From Fusobacterium sp. FSA-380-WT-3A (GTDB lineage: Bacteria > Fusobacteriota > Fusobacteriia > Fusobacteriales > Fusobacteriaceae): a DNA stretch of 59,953 nucleotides. The notes under the pieces are model-generated. The model searched no databases, was not told the DNA's origin, and worked only from the letters and a program-made list of their open reading frames with translations. The stretch is from NCBI RefSeq assembly GCF_012843705.1, contig NZ_JABAFQ010000011.1:1-59953 (forward strand), written 5' to 3'. Shown in pieces: positions 41,351 through 49,960 of this stretch. The first letter of the stretch is position 1; each line of letters starts with the position of its first letter. The position numbers and the translations under genes are program-made.

Positions 41351-41376
41351 AAAAGGGATTATAAATCCCTTTTTTA
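41351..41376. terminator. Bidirectional terminator
   Basis: AAAAGGGATT (41351-41360) and AATCCCTTTT (41364-41373) form a hairpin with A and T tracts on both sides. It can serve the kinase gene and the convergent antiporter gene. Confidence 0.8.
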
Positions 41377-42765
41377 ATTTTGAGAGAATAAAACTTCATC
41401 TTCTGATTCAAATTTTAAAGAACCATTAGGAGTCAAATAATTTTTACCTCTTTTTACAGATATTATATGTATTCCTTTTTCACCTAAATTTAAATCTTTT
41501 ATTTGTTTATTTAAATAATCAGAATATTGAGTAATATATAATTTTTTTATTGCTAGTTCTTCTATTTCATCCAAAGATATTTCATTATTTTCTTTCTCTT
41601 CTTCTAACAGACCAAGATATTTAGCTATAAATTTTAAACTTGTTCCTTGAATTAACACAGAAAATACTACCATATAAAATATCATATTGAACATCATTTG
41701 AGAATTCTCTAAATTATGTGTTACAGCCATTATTGAAAATATTATGGGAACTGCTCCTTTTAAACCAGCCCATGAAACAAAAATCTTTTCTTTTATATCA
41801 AATTTAAAAATAGAAAGAAGAGAAAAAACTACAATAAATCTTCCTAAAATAATAACTAAAATAGCCAAAAAAGTTCCAGTCCAGATAACAGCTAAAAATT
41901 GTGAAGGAAATACTAATAAACCTAAAATTAAGAACATTGTAATTTGCATAATCCAAGAAAAAGCTCTCATATTTCTCAAAAGATTTATTCTATATTCAAA
42001 TTTTTCATTTCCTACTAAAATTCCCATTAAATAGATTGCTAAGAAACCATTTCCATTTAATAAATTTGTTAAAGAATAACAGATAAATAGAAAAGAAATT
42101 ACATGAATAATCAAAAATTCTTCTCTTTTTATAGATAAAAATTTAGATATTGGGATAGTTATTTTTCCAAATATGAATCCTAAAGTTCCTCCTATAAGAA
42201 TTTGTTTTAATAAAAATATTATTCCATTAATAATATCTAAATTTCCAATTTTATAAATAGAAATAAAGAATAATATAAGAACATAGGCCATTGGGTCATT
42301 ACTTCCTGATTCAATTTCTATTACAGTTTTAACTTTTTTATTTAATTTTGACTCACCTAATATAGATATTACAGCAGCAGCATCAGTAGAGGATACAAAA
42401 GCTCCAAATATTAAAGATTCCATCCAAGAAAAATCTGTTAAAAAATAAGTAAAAATAGCTGACAATATAGCTGTTAAAAAAACTCCTAAAGTAGCTAAAG
42501 TCCCACTAGGATATAAAGAAGATATAACATCATTTTTATTAGTTTCCAAAGCTCCACTAAATAAAATAAATAGAAGGGCAAAATTTCCTATATTTTGAGC
42601 TAAATTATAATCTTCAAATTCAATTCCTCCTATTCCCTCTGAACCAGCTAACATTCCTATAAAAATAAACATAATTAACAAAGGAACTTTTATTTTATGT
42701 GATATTTTTATTGAACAAAGACTAAAAAATAATAATAAACCAAAAATAAAGATATAAGATTCTAT
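41374..42765 (-). CDS. NhaP2/CvrA-type K+/H+ antiporter with RCK_C domain; apparent AUA start
   Basis: A CPA1 cation/proton antiporter with about 12 spans (STDAAAVISILGESKLN and IESGSNDPMAYVL are family motifs) and a cytosolic RCK_C domain in the last 80 residues (LNLGEKGIHIISVKRG). From the first usable standard codon, TTG 42681, the protein has 435 residues but lacks the first membrane helix and any ribosome-binding site. In frame upstream, AAGGAGGT (42780-42773) is followed by an AUA codon at 42765, eight bases from GGAGG. Starting there adds ESYIFIFGLLLFFSL, exactly the missing helix, giving 463 residues. No ATG, GTG or TTG fits that site. Confidence 0.8.
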   Translation of the reverse strand: MESYIFIFGLLLFFSLCSIKISHKIKVPLLIMFIFIGMLAGSEGIGGIEFEDYNLAQNIGNFALLFILFSGALETNKNDVISSLYPSGTLATLGVFLTAILSAIFTYFLTDFSWMESLIFGAFVSSTDAAAVISILGESKLNKKVKTVIEIESGSNDPMAYVLILFFISIYKIGNLDIINGIIFLLKQILIGGTLGFIFGKITIPISKFLSIKREEFLIIHVISFLFICYSLTNLLNGNGFLAIYLMGILVGNEKFEYRINLLRNMRAFSWIMQITMFLILGLLVFPSQFLAVIWTGTFLAILVIILGRFIVVFSLLSIFKFDIKEKIFVSWAGLKGAVPIIFSIMAVTHNLENSQMMFNMIFYMVVFSVLIQGTSLKFIAKYLGLLEEEKENNEISLDEIEELAIKKLYITQYSDYLNKQIKDLNLGEKGIHIISVKRGKNYLTPNGSLKFESEDEVLFSQN

Positions 42766-42798
42766 TTTTAAGACCTCCTTTTTTGTATACTATTATAT

Positions 42799-42827
42799 AT
42801 TATAACATTTTATTCAAATAAAAACAA
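42799..42827 (-). promoter_or_regulatory. Promoter of the antiporter gene
   Basis: On the minus strand, TTGTTT (42827-42822), a 17-base spacer and TATAAT (42804-42799). It precedes the AAGGAGGT site, which agrees with a start near 42765. Confidence 0.6.
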
Positions 42828-42842
42828 TTAAATAAATTTATA

Positions 42843-42872
42843 TTGAATTTCAATTAAATAACATTATATAAT
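42843..42872 (+). promoter_or_regulatory. Promoter of the two-domain birA gene
   Basis: TTGAAT (42843-42848), an 18-base spacer and TATAAT (42867-42872). Confidence 0.65.
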
Positions 42873-42905
42873 GAAAATAATAATTTTATTTTTAGGAGAA
42901 AGCTT

Positions 42906-43871
42906 ATGACAAAATATAAAATTTTAGAAATTTTATTAAAAAATAAAGGAACTTTTGTTTCGGGAGAACATCTTAGTTCTGTTCTTTTAGTTTCTAGGAC
43001 AGCTATTTGGAAAGGAATTAATTCTTTGAAAAAAAGCGGTTATAATATAATAGGGGTTAATAATAAAGGTTACTGTTTATATGATGATAATAATATAAAT
43101 GAATTTGATATAAAAACAAATATTCAATGTAAAGAAATTGGAAGTAAGATTTTATATTTTGAGCAAATAGATTCTACAAATACTTATATAAAAAAAGAAG
43201 TTGATTCTTTACAACATGGAACAGTAGTAATAGCTGAAGAACAAATTAATGGAAGAGCAAAAAATGAAAAGTATTTTTATTCTCCAAAAGAGAAAGGAAT
43301 ATATATGAGTATCTTATTAAAAAAGAATATTTTTTTAGATTCTTTAAAATTATTATCTTTGACATCAACTGTAGCTGTAATTAGAGGAATATTTCAATCA
43401 ACTGGTATTTCTCCAATGAGTGATTGGAACAGTATAATGATTAATAATAAAAAAGTAGCTGGAATTTTAACAGAATGTAATATAGAATGTGATACTAATA
43501 ATATAGAATATATTGTTATTGGAATAGGAATTAATGTTAATAATTTATCTTTTCCAAAAACTATTAAAGATAAAGTTACATCACTTAGACTAGAAAAAGG
43601 AGTAGAAATAAATAGAAAAACTTTAATTTGTAATATATTGAATGAACTAGAAAACTTAATATGTGATAAGCGTTATATTTCAAATAGAAAAATTCTAATA
43701 GAAGAGTATTTAAAAGATTTTTTATTTCTTGATAAAGTTGTTACATTAAAAACTAATACAAGAATAATAGTTGGAAAAGTTATTGGAATTAATGAAAAAG
43801 GTGGAGTAATTCTTCTTAAAGAAAATAATAAAAAAGAAATTTTTTATACAGGAGTTCTTCAAAATAAATAA
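42906..43871 (+). CDS. birA: Bifunctional biotin ligase/biotin operon repressor
   Basis: 321 residues. An N-terminal winged helix (residues 1-60; FVSGEHLSSVLLVSRTAIWK is the helix-turn-helix) is joined to a ligase domain with IDSTNTYIKKE, GRAKNEKYFYSP, the catalytic-core sequence NSIMINNKKVAGILTE and IGIGINVNN. The biotin loop reads NGRAKNEK, less glycine-rich than the usual GRGRxG and than the paralogue at 2175. Stand-alone operon. It is the likely regulator of biotin genes elsewhere. Confidence 0.85.
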   Translation: MTKYKILEILLKNKGTFVSGEHLSSVLLVSRTAIWKGINSLKKSGYNIIGVNNKGYCLYDDNNINEFDIKTNIQCKEIGSKILYFEQIDSTNTYIKKEVDSLQHGTVVIAEEQINGRAKNEKYFYSPKEKGIYMSILLKKNIFLDSLKLLSLTSTVAVIRGIFQSTGISPMSDWNSIMINNKKVAGILTECNIECDTNNIEYIVIGIGINVNNLSFPKTIKDKVTSLRLEKGVEINRKTLICNILNELENLICDKRYISNRKILIEEYLKDFLFLDKVVTLKTNTRIIVGKVIGINEKGGVILLKENNKKEIFYTGVLQNK

Positions 43872-43938
43872 TATAGATATTTTGTTTTAAATTAAGAAAA
43901 AAATAACGTAAATAAAACTAAAAAAAATTAAAAAGTTA

Positions 43939-43967
43939 TTGACAAAATAAAAAATATAAGCTAAAAT
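43939..43967 (+). promoter_or_regulatory. Promoter of the tct operon
   Basis: Consensus TTGACA (43939-43944), 17-base spacer, TAAAAT (43962-43967), leaving an untranslated leader of about 55 bases. Confidence 0.8.
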
Positions 43968-43985
43968 TTTATTAGGTAATAATCC

Positions 43986-43993
43986 TGTATACA
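43986..43993 (+). promoter_or_regulatory. Possible operator downstream of the tct promoter
   Basis: The palindrome TGTATACA lies about 20 bases after the -10. FCD-type GntR regulators often bind TTGTATACAA-like sites, and such a regulator is encoded at 49961. It also sits in a weak AATCC/GGATT hairpin. Assignment is speculative. Confidence 0.3.
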
Positions 43994-44027
43994 AAATTCG
44001 GGATTTAATAATAAAGGAGGAAGGAAT

Positions 44028-45026
44028 ATGAAATTTAAATTATCTAAAAAATTATTAGTATTTTCTTTAATGCTTGGGTTATCTTTAACTTCTTTTTCAG
44101 CAAAAGATCCAGGGAAAAATTATCCTAAAAGACCAGTAGAATTATGCGCGCCAGCTGGAGCCGGTGGAGGATGGGATTTAACAGCTAGAACAATAGCTAA
44201 AGTTTTAAAAGATGAAAAACTTATAAAAGTTCCAACTCCAGTCGTAAATAGACCTGGTGGAGGTGGAGGTGTAAACCTTGCTTATATGCAAACTAAAAAA
44301 GGTGATGGTCAAATGTTATCAATTTATTCACCACCACTAATTTTATTACACTTAACAGGAACATCTGAACTAGGGTATCAAAATACAACACCAATTGTAG
44401 GATTAATATCAGATTATGGAGCATTTGTTGTAAAATCTGATTCAAAATATAAAACAATTAATGATGTTATGGAGGCTTTGAAAAAAGATCCAAAGAGTGT
44501 AAAAGTTGGAGGAACTTCTGCAGCAGGAAGTATGGATCACATACAATTTTTATTAATGGCTAGAGCTGCTGGAGTTGAAAAGATAGAAGATATAGACTTT
44601 GTAAGTTTCCAAGATTCTGGAATCACTCAAATATTGGGAGGACATGTAGATATTTATTCAACAGGGTTATCAGAAGTTGAAGGATTATTACAAACAGGAA
44701 ATTTAAGAGCTCTTGCATCAACAGCTGAAAAAAGAGTAGGAAAAGGAGTATTAGCTGAAGTTCCTACTTGTAAAGAAATGGGAATAGATGCTAGTTATAT
44801 TAACTGGAGAGGAGTTTTTGCTAACCCAGATGTACCAGATTATGTAGTTTCATATTGGACAGATGTATTTACAAAAATGGTAGAAACTGATGGATGGAAG
44901 GAAGCTTTAGAAAGAAATGGATGGGAACCACAATTTATGGTTGGAGAAGACTTTATTAAATTCTTAGAAGAACAAGAAGAAGCTTCAAAAATTATTTTAG
45001 AAGAAATTGGAATGTTAAAAAAATAA
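44028..45026 (+). CDS. tctC: Tripartite tricarboxylate transporter substrate-binding protein
   Basis: Periplasmic receptor, 332 residues with a cleavable signal peptide (KKLLVFSLMLGLSLTSFSA, cut near residue 25). The mature start YPKRPVELCAPAGAGGGWD and NRPGGGGGVN are the two beta loops that grip the carboxylate in the TctC/Bug family. Next to tctB, tctA and citrate lyase, so citrate is the likely ligand. AAGGAGG precedes the ATG. Confidence 0.93.
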   Translation: MKFKLSKKLLVFSLMLGLSLTSFSAKDPGKNYPKRPVELCAPAGAGGGWDLTARTIAKVLKDEKLIKVPTPVVNRPGGGGGVNLAYMQTKKGDGQMLSIYSPPLILLHLTGTSELGYQNTTPIVGLISDYGAFVVKSDSKYKTINDVMEALKKDPKSVKVGGTSAAGSMDHIQFLLMARAAGVEKIEDIDFVSFQDSGITQILGGHVDIYSTGLSEVEGLLQTGNLRALASTAEKRVGKGVLAEVPTCKEMGIDASYINWRGVFANPDVPDYVVSYWTDVFTKMVETDGWKEALERNGWEPQFMVGEDFIKFLEEQEEASKIILEEIGMLKK

Positions 45027-45046
45027 TTTAAACTATTATAAAATAT

Positions 45047-45070
45047 GAGGAGATATAATAATCTCCTCAT
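45047..45070 (+). other. Intercistronic hairpin between tctC and tctB
   Basis: TGAGGAGAT (45047-45055) pairs perfectly with ATCTCCTCA (45062-45070). No T tract follows, so it is more likely a 3' stabiliser of tctC mRNA or a partial terminator that lowers expression of the membrane genes. Confidence 0.6.
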
Positions 45071-45089
45071 TATTTAAAAGGAGAAAGAT

Positions 45090-45524
45090 ATGACAGGAGT
45101 TATAGCCTTAGTTTTAGGAATAGTGTATTTAATAGCTTTATATCATATACCAACAGCTGCAATAGGAAGTCCTTATGCTCCAATATATTTTCCAGCAATG
45201 TTAGGTTCAGGAATGGTGATATTGGGTATATTACAGTTAATAAAAGATAAAAAAATAAAAGTGAATCAATATACAAGTGATAAAACATTTCCTTTAATAA
45301 TAAAAACAGGAATTATAATAATAATATATGCTCTTTTATTTGATTTAATAGGATATGTTATTTCAACTATGATTTTTATGTTTATGATGTTATACTTATT
45401 TAATGGAAGAGAAAAATTAGTCCGTTCTGTAATAGTATCTGTTCTTTTTAGTATTTTAATTTATGTGGCATTTTCAAAATTATTAGGAATTTATCTTCCA
45501 GTAATGCCATTCTTGTATATTTAG
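45090..45524 (+). CDS. tctB: Tripartite tricarboxylate transporter, small membrane subunit
   Basis: 144 residues with four membrane helices; YAPIYFPAMLGSGMVILGIL is characteristic of the TctB family. It forms the membrane complex with TctA. AAAGGAG precedes the ATG; tctA begins 11 bases later. Confidence 0.88.
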   Translation: MTGVIALVLGIVYLIALYHIPTAAIGSPYAPIYFPAMLGSGMVILGILQLIKDKKIKVNQYTSDKTFPLIIKTGIIIIIYALLFDLIGYVISTMIFMFMMLYLFNGREKLVRSVIVSVLFSILIYVAFSKLLGIYLPVMPFLYI

Positions 45525-45535
45525 AGGAGGATATT

Positions 45536-47032
45536 ATGGAGACTTTACAATTTTTATTACATGGCTTTGGAGTAGCTTTAGAGCCAATTAATCTAATGTG
45601 GGTTACTATTGGTGGAGTTTTAGGAACAATAGTTGGGATGTTACCAGGATTAGGACCAGCAACGGGAGTAGCCGTTTTATTACCTTTAACATTTACTATG
45701 GGAGCTGAAGCGGCAATGATCACAATGGCTGGAGTTTATTATGGGGCTATGTTTGGTGGATCAAGAAGTTCTATATTAATTAATACTCCAGGAGATGGAG
45801 CAGCAGTTGCAGCAACATTTGATGGATATCCAATGGCTAAAAATGGAAAGGCTGAATCAGCACTAGCAATATCAGCTATAGCTTCTTTTATAGGTGGTGG
45901 ATTATCAATAATATTTATGATTGTTTCAGCTAAAGCAGTAGCTCAATTTGCATTAAAATTTGGACCAGCAGAATATTTTATGTTGATGATTTTTGCTCTT
46001 GCAGCTACAGCTTCAATGTCAAGAGGAAATATGATAAAAGGTTTTATTTCCATGATAATAGGATTAATGATTTCTACAATAGGTCTTGATGCACAATCAG
46101 GAGTTCAAAGATTTACTTTTGGAATTATGGAACTTCAAGGTGGAATAGACTTTTTAGTTGTTATAATAGCTATTTATGCTTTAGGAGAAGTTTTTAAAAG
46201 TTTTAAAATAATAGGAAAAGATGACTCTGTGGATATGCAAACTAAATTTGGAAAAATTTGGATTACTAAAGAAGAGTGGAAAAGAACAAAGTGGCCAATT
46301 CTTAGAAGTGCTCCATTAGGATTCTTTATAGGAGCTTTACCAGGAGCAGGAGGAACAATGGCTTCTTTAATGGCATATAATAATGAAAAACAAATGTCTA
46401 AAAATCCTGAAAATTTTGGAAAAGGAGAAATAATAGGATTAGCAGCTCCAGAATCAGCTAATAATGCTGCATCAGTTGGAGCATTTATTCCTATGTTATC
46501 CTTAGGAGTACCTGGTTCAGGAACAACAGCTGTAATGATGGGAGCTTTATTAATGCTAGGAATTCAACCAGGACCAATGTTATTTGTCCAACATCCTGAT
46601 ATAGCTTGGGGATTAATAGCAAGTATGTTTATTGGAAATATAATTTTAGCTATAGTCAATATTCCATTAGCAGGAATTTTGGTAAGAGTTCTTGCAATAC
46701 CAGGAAAAGTATTATATCCATTAGTATTAGGATTAGCCTTTGTTGGAACATATGCTATAGGAAATTCAATTATAGATTTCTTCTTATTATTAATATTTGC
46801 TTTAGTAGGATATGTAATGAATAAAGAAGATATTCCAACATCTCCTTTAATTTTAGCAATTATAGTTGGAAATATGATGGAACAATCATTTAGACAAGCA
46901 ATGGTTATATCTAATAACAATATAGGAATTTTCTTTAAATCAGGAGTTTCGATTGTATTATTTATATTGACAATAGGAAGTGTTTTATTTTCATTATATA
47001 AATCTCATCAAGATAAAAAAATGAATAAATAA
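45536..47032 (+). CDS. tctA: Tripartite tricarboxylate transporter, large membrane subunit
   Basis: 498 residues with about 11-12 spans. GMLPGLGPATGVAVLLPLTF near the N-terminus and the second copy IGALPGAGGTMASLMAYNNE, then PESANNAASVGAFIPMLSLG, are the conserved transport motifs of TctA. Ion-driven citrate or tricarboxylate uptake. Followed by a terminator. Confidence 0.94.
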   Translation: METLQFLLHGFGVALEPINLMWVTIGGVLGTIVGMLPGLGPATGVAVLLPLTFTMGAEAAMITMAGVYYGAMFGGSRSSILINTPGDGAAVAATFDGYPMAKNGKAESALAISAIASFIGGGLSIIFMIVSAKAVAQFALKFGPAEYFMLMIFALAATASMSRGNMIKGFISMIIGLMISTIGLDAQSGVQRFTFGIMELQGGIDFLVVIIAIYALGEVFKSFKIIGKDDSVDMQTKFGKIWITKEEWKRTKWPILRSAPLGFFIGALPGAGGTMASLMAYNNEKQMSKNPENFGKGEIIGLAAPESANNAASVGAFIPMLSLGVPGSGTTAVMMGALLMLGIQPGPMLFVQHPDIAWGLIASMFIGNIILAIVNIPLAGILVRVLAIPGKVLYPLVLGLAFVGTYAIGNSIIDFFLLLIFALVGYVMNKEDIPTSPLILAIIVGNMMEQSFRQAMVISNNNIGIFFKSGVSIVLFILTIGSVLFSLYKSHQDKKMNK

Positions 47033-47037
47033 AAATT

Positions 47038-47070
47038 AAAATAAGAGAAAGGACTCTTTCTCTTATTTTT
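47038..47070 (+). terminator. Terminator between tctA and citD
   Basis: ATAAGAGAAAG (47041-47051) pairs with CTTTCTCTTAT (47056-47066), flanked by A and T tracts. No convincing promoter is seen between it and citD, so read-through is possible. Confidence 0.8.
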
Positions 47071-47128
47071 AATAAAATTGATGTTAAAATAAAATATTTT
47101 CTAATGTAATTTTTAGGAGGAACAAAAA

Positions 47129-47392
47129 ATGATTGGTATTTGTGGAAATGAAAAAGATTCAGATGTTTTGATAACTGTTGATTTAAATCATGAAGGAATA
47201 GAAATTATTATTGAATCTAAATTAAAAAAAATGTTTGGAAAATTAATGGAAAAAGCTGTTAAGGAAGTTATAGAAGAAATGAGTATAAAAAATGCTAAAA
47301 TATTAGTTCAAGATTTTGGGGCTTTAGATTTTGTAATAAAAGCAAGAACAAGAACAGCTATAAGAAGAGCAATGAATGGAGGGGAAAAATAG
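47129..47392 (+). CDS. citD: Citrate lyase acyl carrier protein (gamma subunit)
   Basis: 87 residues. The serine in GNEKDSDVLITV is the expected attachment point of the phosphoribosyl-dephospho-CoA arm; DFGALDFVIKARTRTAIRRA is the conserved C-terminal half. It overlaps citE by one base (TAGTG). Confidence 0.92.
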   Translation: MIGICGNEKDSDVLITVDLNHEGIEIIIESKLKKMFGKLMEKAVKEVIEEMSIKNAKILVQDFGALDFVIKARTRTAIRRAMNGGEK

Positions 47393-48276
47393 TGGGAATA
47401 AAAAGATCAAGAAGAACAATGATGTTTTCTCCAGCAACTAACCCAAAAATGTTAGTGACTGCTCATTTATATGGAGCAGATTGTGTTATCTTTGATTTAG
47501 AAGATGCAGTTAAATATTCAGAAAAAGATTCAGCAAGAGATTTATTAGCAGAAGCTTTAAAAGTAGTTGATTATGGTGATACTGAAATATTTGCAAGAAT
47601 AAATCCTTTATATACTGAATTTGGAAGAGATGATGTTAAAGTATTAGTTCCTGCAGGTCTTAGAAATATGAGATTAGCAATGACAGAAACTCCAGAGCAA
47701 ATAAAAGAATTAGATGAACTTTTAACAGAAATAGAAAGAGAAAATGGAATAGAAATAGGTTCTTGTAAAATACAAGCCTCTATAGAAACTCCAAAGGCAG
47801 TTATGAATGTTTTAAATATAGTAACTGCTTCTCCAAGAATAGTTAGTGTATCTTTTGGAGCAGAAGATTATACTAGATGTTTAGGAGCTTCTAGAACAAA
47901 AGAAGGTACAGAGATTTTTATGGCTAGAAATATGGTAGTTATGGCTGCTTCAATAGCTGGAATTGATGCTATAGATACAGTTTGGGCCGATATTTCTGAT
48001 ATGGAAGGATTTAGAAATGAAGTAAAATCTTCTATGAATTTAGGATTTGCTGGTAAATCTTGTATACATCCTTCTCAAATAAAAGTTGTTCATGATGTAT
48101 TCACTCCAAGTAAAGAAGAAATAGAAAAATCTATAAGAATAGTTGAAGCAGCACAGGCAGCAGATATTAGTAAAGGTGGAGTTATTACTGTTGATGGAAA
48201 AATGGTAGATATTCCTGTAATTTCTAAAGCAGAAAGGGTTGTTAGACTTGCAAAAGCAGCAGGAGTTATAAAGTAA
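47392..48276 (+). CDS. citE: Citrate lyase beta subunit (citryl-ACP lyase)
   Basis: 294 residues, TIM barrel of the CitE/HpcH family: RRTMMFSPATNPKML, DCVIFDLEDAVKYSEKDSAR and KSCIHPSQIKVV. Cleaves citryl-ACP to acetyl-ACP and oxaloacetate. Starts at GTG 47392, with GGAGGGG inside the citD end. Confidence 0.95.
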   Translation: MGIKRSRRTMMFSPATNPKMLVTAHLYGADCVIFDLEDAVKYSEKDSARDLLAEALKVVDYGDTEIFARINPLYTEFGRDDVKVLVPAGLRNMRLAMTETPEQIKELDELLTEIERENGIEIGSCKIQASIETPKAVMNVLNIVTASPRIVSVSFGAEDYTRCLGASRTKEGTEIFMARNMVVMAASIAGIDAIDTVWADISDMEGFRNEVKSSMNLGFAGKSCIHPSQIKVVHDVFTPSKEEIEKSIRIVEAAQAADISKGGVITVDGKMVDIPVISKAERVVRLAKAAGVIK

Positions 48277-48293
48277 TAAGGAGATGAATAATA

Positions 48294-49850
48294 GTGGAAA
48301 TAAAAACAATAATAAATAAAGTTAATAGAGAAATACCAAACTATATAGAAGGATATGGGGAAGTAAAACCTTACAATGGACCATTTGAAACAGTACCAAC
48401 AGGAAAAAAATATTCTCCAAATAAATCTTTTTCTAAACCTGGACAAAATAAAATAGTAGCATCAATAAGAGAAGCACTAGAAAAATGTGAAATTAAAGAT
48501 GGAATGACAATTTCATTTCATCACCATTTAAGAAATGGGGATTACGTTTTAAATATGGTTATGGATGAAATAGCAAATATGGGAATAAAAAATATTAATC
48601 TAGTAGCATCATCTTTAACAAAAGCTCATGAACCTTTAATAGAACATATAAGAAATGGTGTAGTTACAGGAATTAATACTTCAGGACTTAGAGGAGAAAT
48701 AGCAAAAGAAATTTCTAAAAACAATATATTAGGAAAACCTGTAGTATTTAGAACACATGGTGGAAGAGGAAGAGCAATTGAAGCAGGGGAATTAAAAATA
48801 GATATAGCTTTTATAGCAGCTCCAGCATGTGACCCTATGGGAAATATGAATGGATGTGAAGGAAAATCAGCATTTGGAGCTATGGGATATCCTATGGTAG
48901 ATGCTGAATATGCTGAAAAAGTTGTAGCAATAACTGATAATTTAATGGATTTTCCTTTAAAGAAAATATCTATTCCAATGATATATACAGATTATGTAGT
49001 AGTTGTAGATTCAATAGGAGACCCTGAACAAATAGCCACAGGAGCTACAAGAATAACTAAAAATCCTCAAGAATTATTAATAGCAGAAAATGCAGCAAAA
49101 GTTTTAATAGCAACAGGAAGTATAAAAAATGGATTTTCTTTCCAAGCAGGTTCAGGAGGTTCATCTTTAGCAGTATGTAGATTTTTAAAAGACTACATGA
49201 AAGAAAATGAGATAAAAGGTTCTTTTGTATCTGGTGGGGCAACAGGATATTTAGTAGAATTATTAGAAGAGGGATATTTTGATGTTATATTAGATACACA
49301 AAGTTTTGATAGTGTAGCAGCAGCTTCAGTAGCAAAAAATTCTAATCATTTAGAAATGTCTTCTTCAATGTATGCAAATCCTCATAATAAATCTTGTGTA
49401 GCTCATCAATTAGCTGTTATGATTTTGTCGGCTACAGAAATAGATGAGAATTTTAATATAAACTCTTTAACAGGATCAACAGGAATGATAATGGGAGCAG
49501 TAGGAGGAGCACCAGATACAGCAGCAGGAGCAAAATTAACTTTAGTTGTAGCACCTACAATGAGAAAAAGAATTCCTATAATTGTAGATAAAGTTACTAA
49601 TGTAGTTACTCCAGGAGAAACTGTAGATATATTAGTTACAGAAAGAGGAGTTTGTGTAAATCCTAACAGAAAAGATTTATTAGAAGCCTTAAATAATGCA
49701 GGAATTAAAACAAAAACAATGGAAGAACTTAGAAAAGAAGTAGAATATTTAACAGGTGTTCCAGAAAAAACTCAATTTGGAGATAATATAGTTGGTATAA
49801 TTGAATATAGAGATGGAACTGTTATAGATGTAATAAGACAAGTAAAATAA
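48294..49850 (+). CDS. citF: Citrate lyase alpha subunit (citrate:acetyl-ACP transferase)
   Basis: 518 residues: ISFHHHLRNGDYVLNMVM, FRTHGGRGRAIEAGE, FQAGSGGSSLAV and GGAPDTAAGAKLT are family motifs. Starts at GTG 48294 after AAGGAG. The ligase citC and the prosthetic-group genes citX and citG are not between tctC and the next operon, so the enzyme's activation genes must lie elsewhere. Confidence 0.95.
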   Translation: MEIKTIINKVNREIPNYIEGYGEVKPYNGPFETVPTGKKYSPNKSFSKPGQNKIVASIREALEKCEIKDGMTISFHHHLRNGDYVLNMVMDEIANMGIKNINLVASSLTKAHEPLIEHIRNGVVTGINTSGLRGEIAKEISKNNILGKPVVFRTHGGRGRAIEAGELKIDIAFIAAPACDPMGNMNGCEGKSAFGAMGYPMVDAEYAEKVVAITDNLMDFPLKKISIPMIYTDYVVVVDSIGDPEQIATGATRITKNPQELLIAENAAKVLIATGSIKNGFSFQAGSGGSSLAVCRFLKDYMKENEIKGSFVSGGATGYLVELLEEGYFDVILDTQSFDSVAAASVAKNSNHLEMSSSMYANPHNKSCVAHQLAVMILSATEIDENFNINSLTGSTGMIMGAVGGAPDTAAGAKLTLVVAPTMRKRIPIIVDKVTNVVTPGETVDILVTERGVCVNPNRKDLLEALNNAGIKTKTMEELRKEVEYLTGVPEKTQFGDNIVGIIEYRDGTVIDVIRQVK

Positions 49851-49859
49851 TACATAAAT

Positions 49860-49893
49860 AAAAAGGAGATAAATTAATTATCTCCTTTTTTTA
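49860..49893 (+). terminator. Terminator after citF
   Basis: AAAAGGAGATA (49861-49871) pairs with TATCTCCTTTT (49880-49890), then Ts. Confidence 0.85.
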
Positions 49894-49900
49894 ATATCTT

Positions 49901-49929
49901 TTGCAATATTTTTCTTTTTAAAGTATAAT
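49901..49929 (+). promoter_or_regulatory. Promoter of the GntR-reductase operon
   Basis: TTGCAA (49901-49906), a 17-base spacer and TATAAT (49924-49929), 31 bases before the ATG. Confidence 0.75.
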
Positions 49930-49960
49930 ATAAATATAACATGTAAGACGGGGTTAAATT

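Noticed and set aside
42663-42780. Frameshift at the 5' end of the antiporter gene
   Set aside because: The frame runs without a break from the ribosome-binding site through the first helix, so only the start codon, not the frame, is unusual.
48040-48446. Overlapping minus-strand frames of 89 and 118 residues over citE/citF
   Set aside because: They lie opposite well-supported citrate lyase genes, overlap each other in different frames and have Tyr/Phe-rich composition expected of antisense to AT-rich coding DNA.
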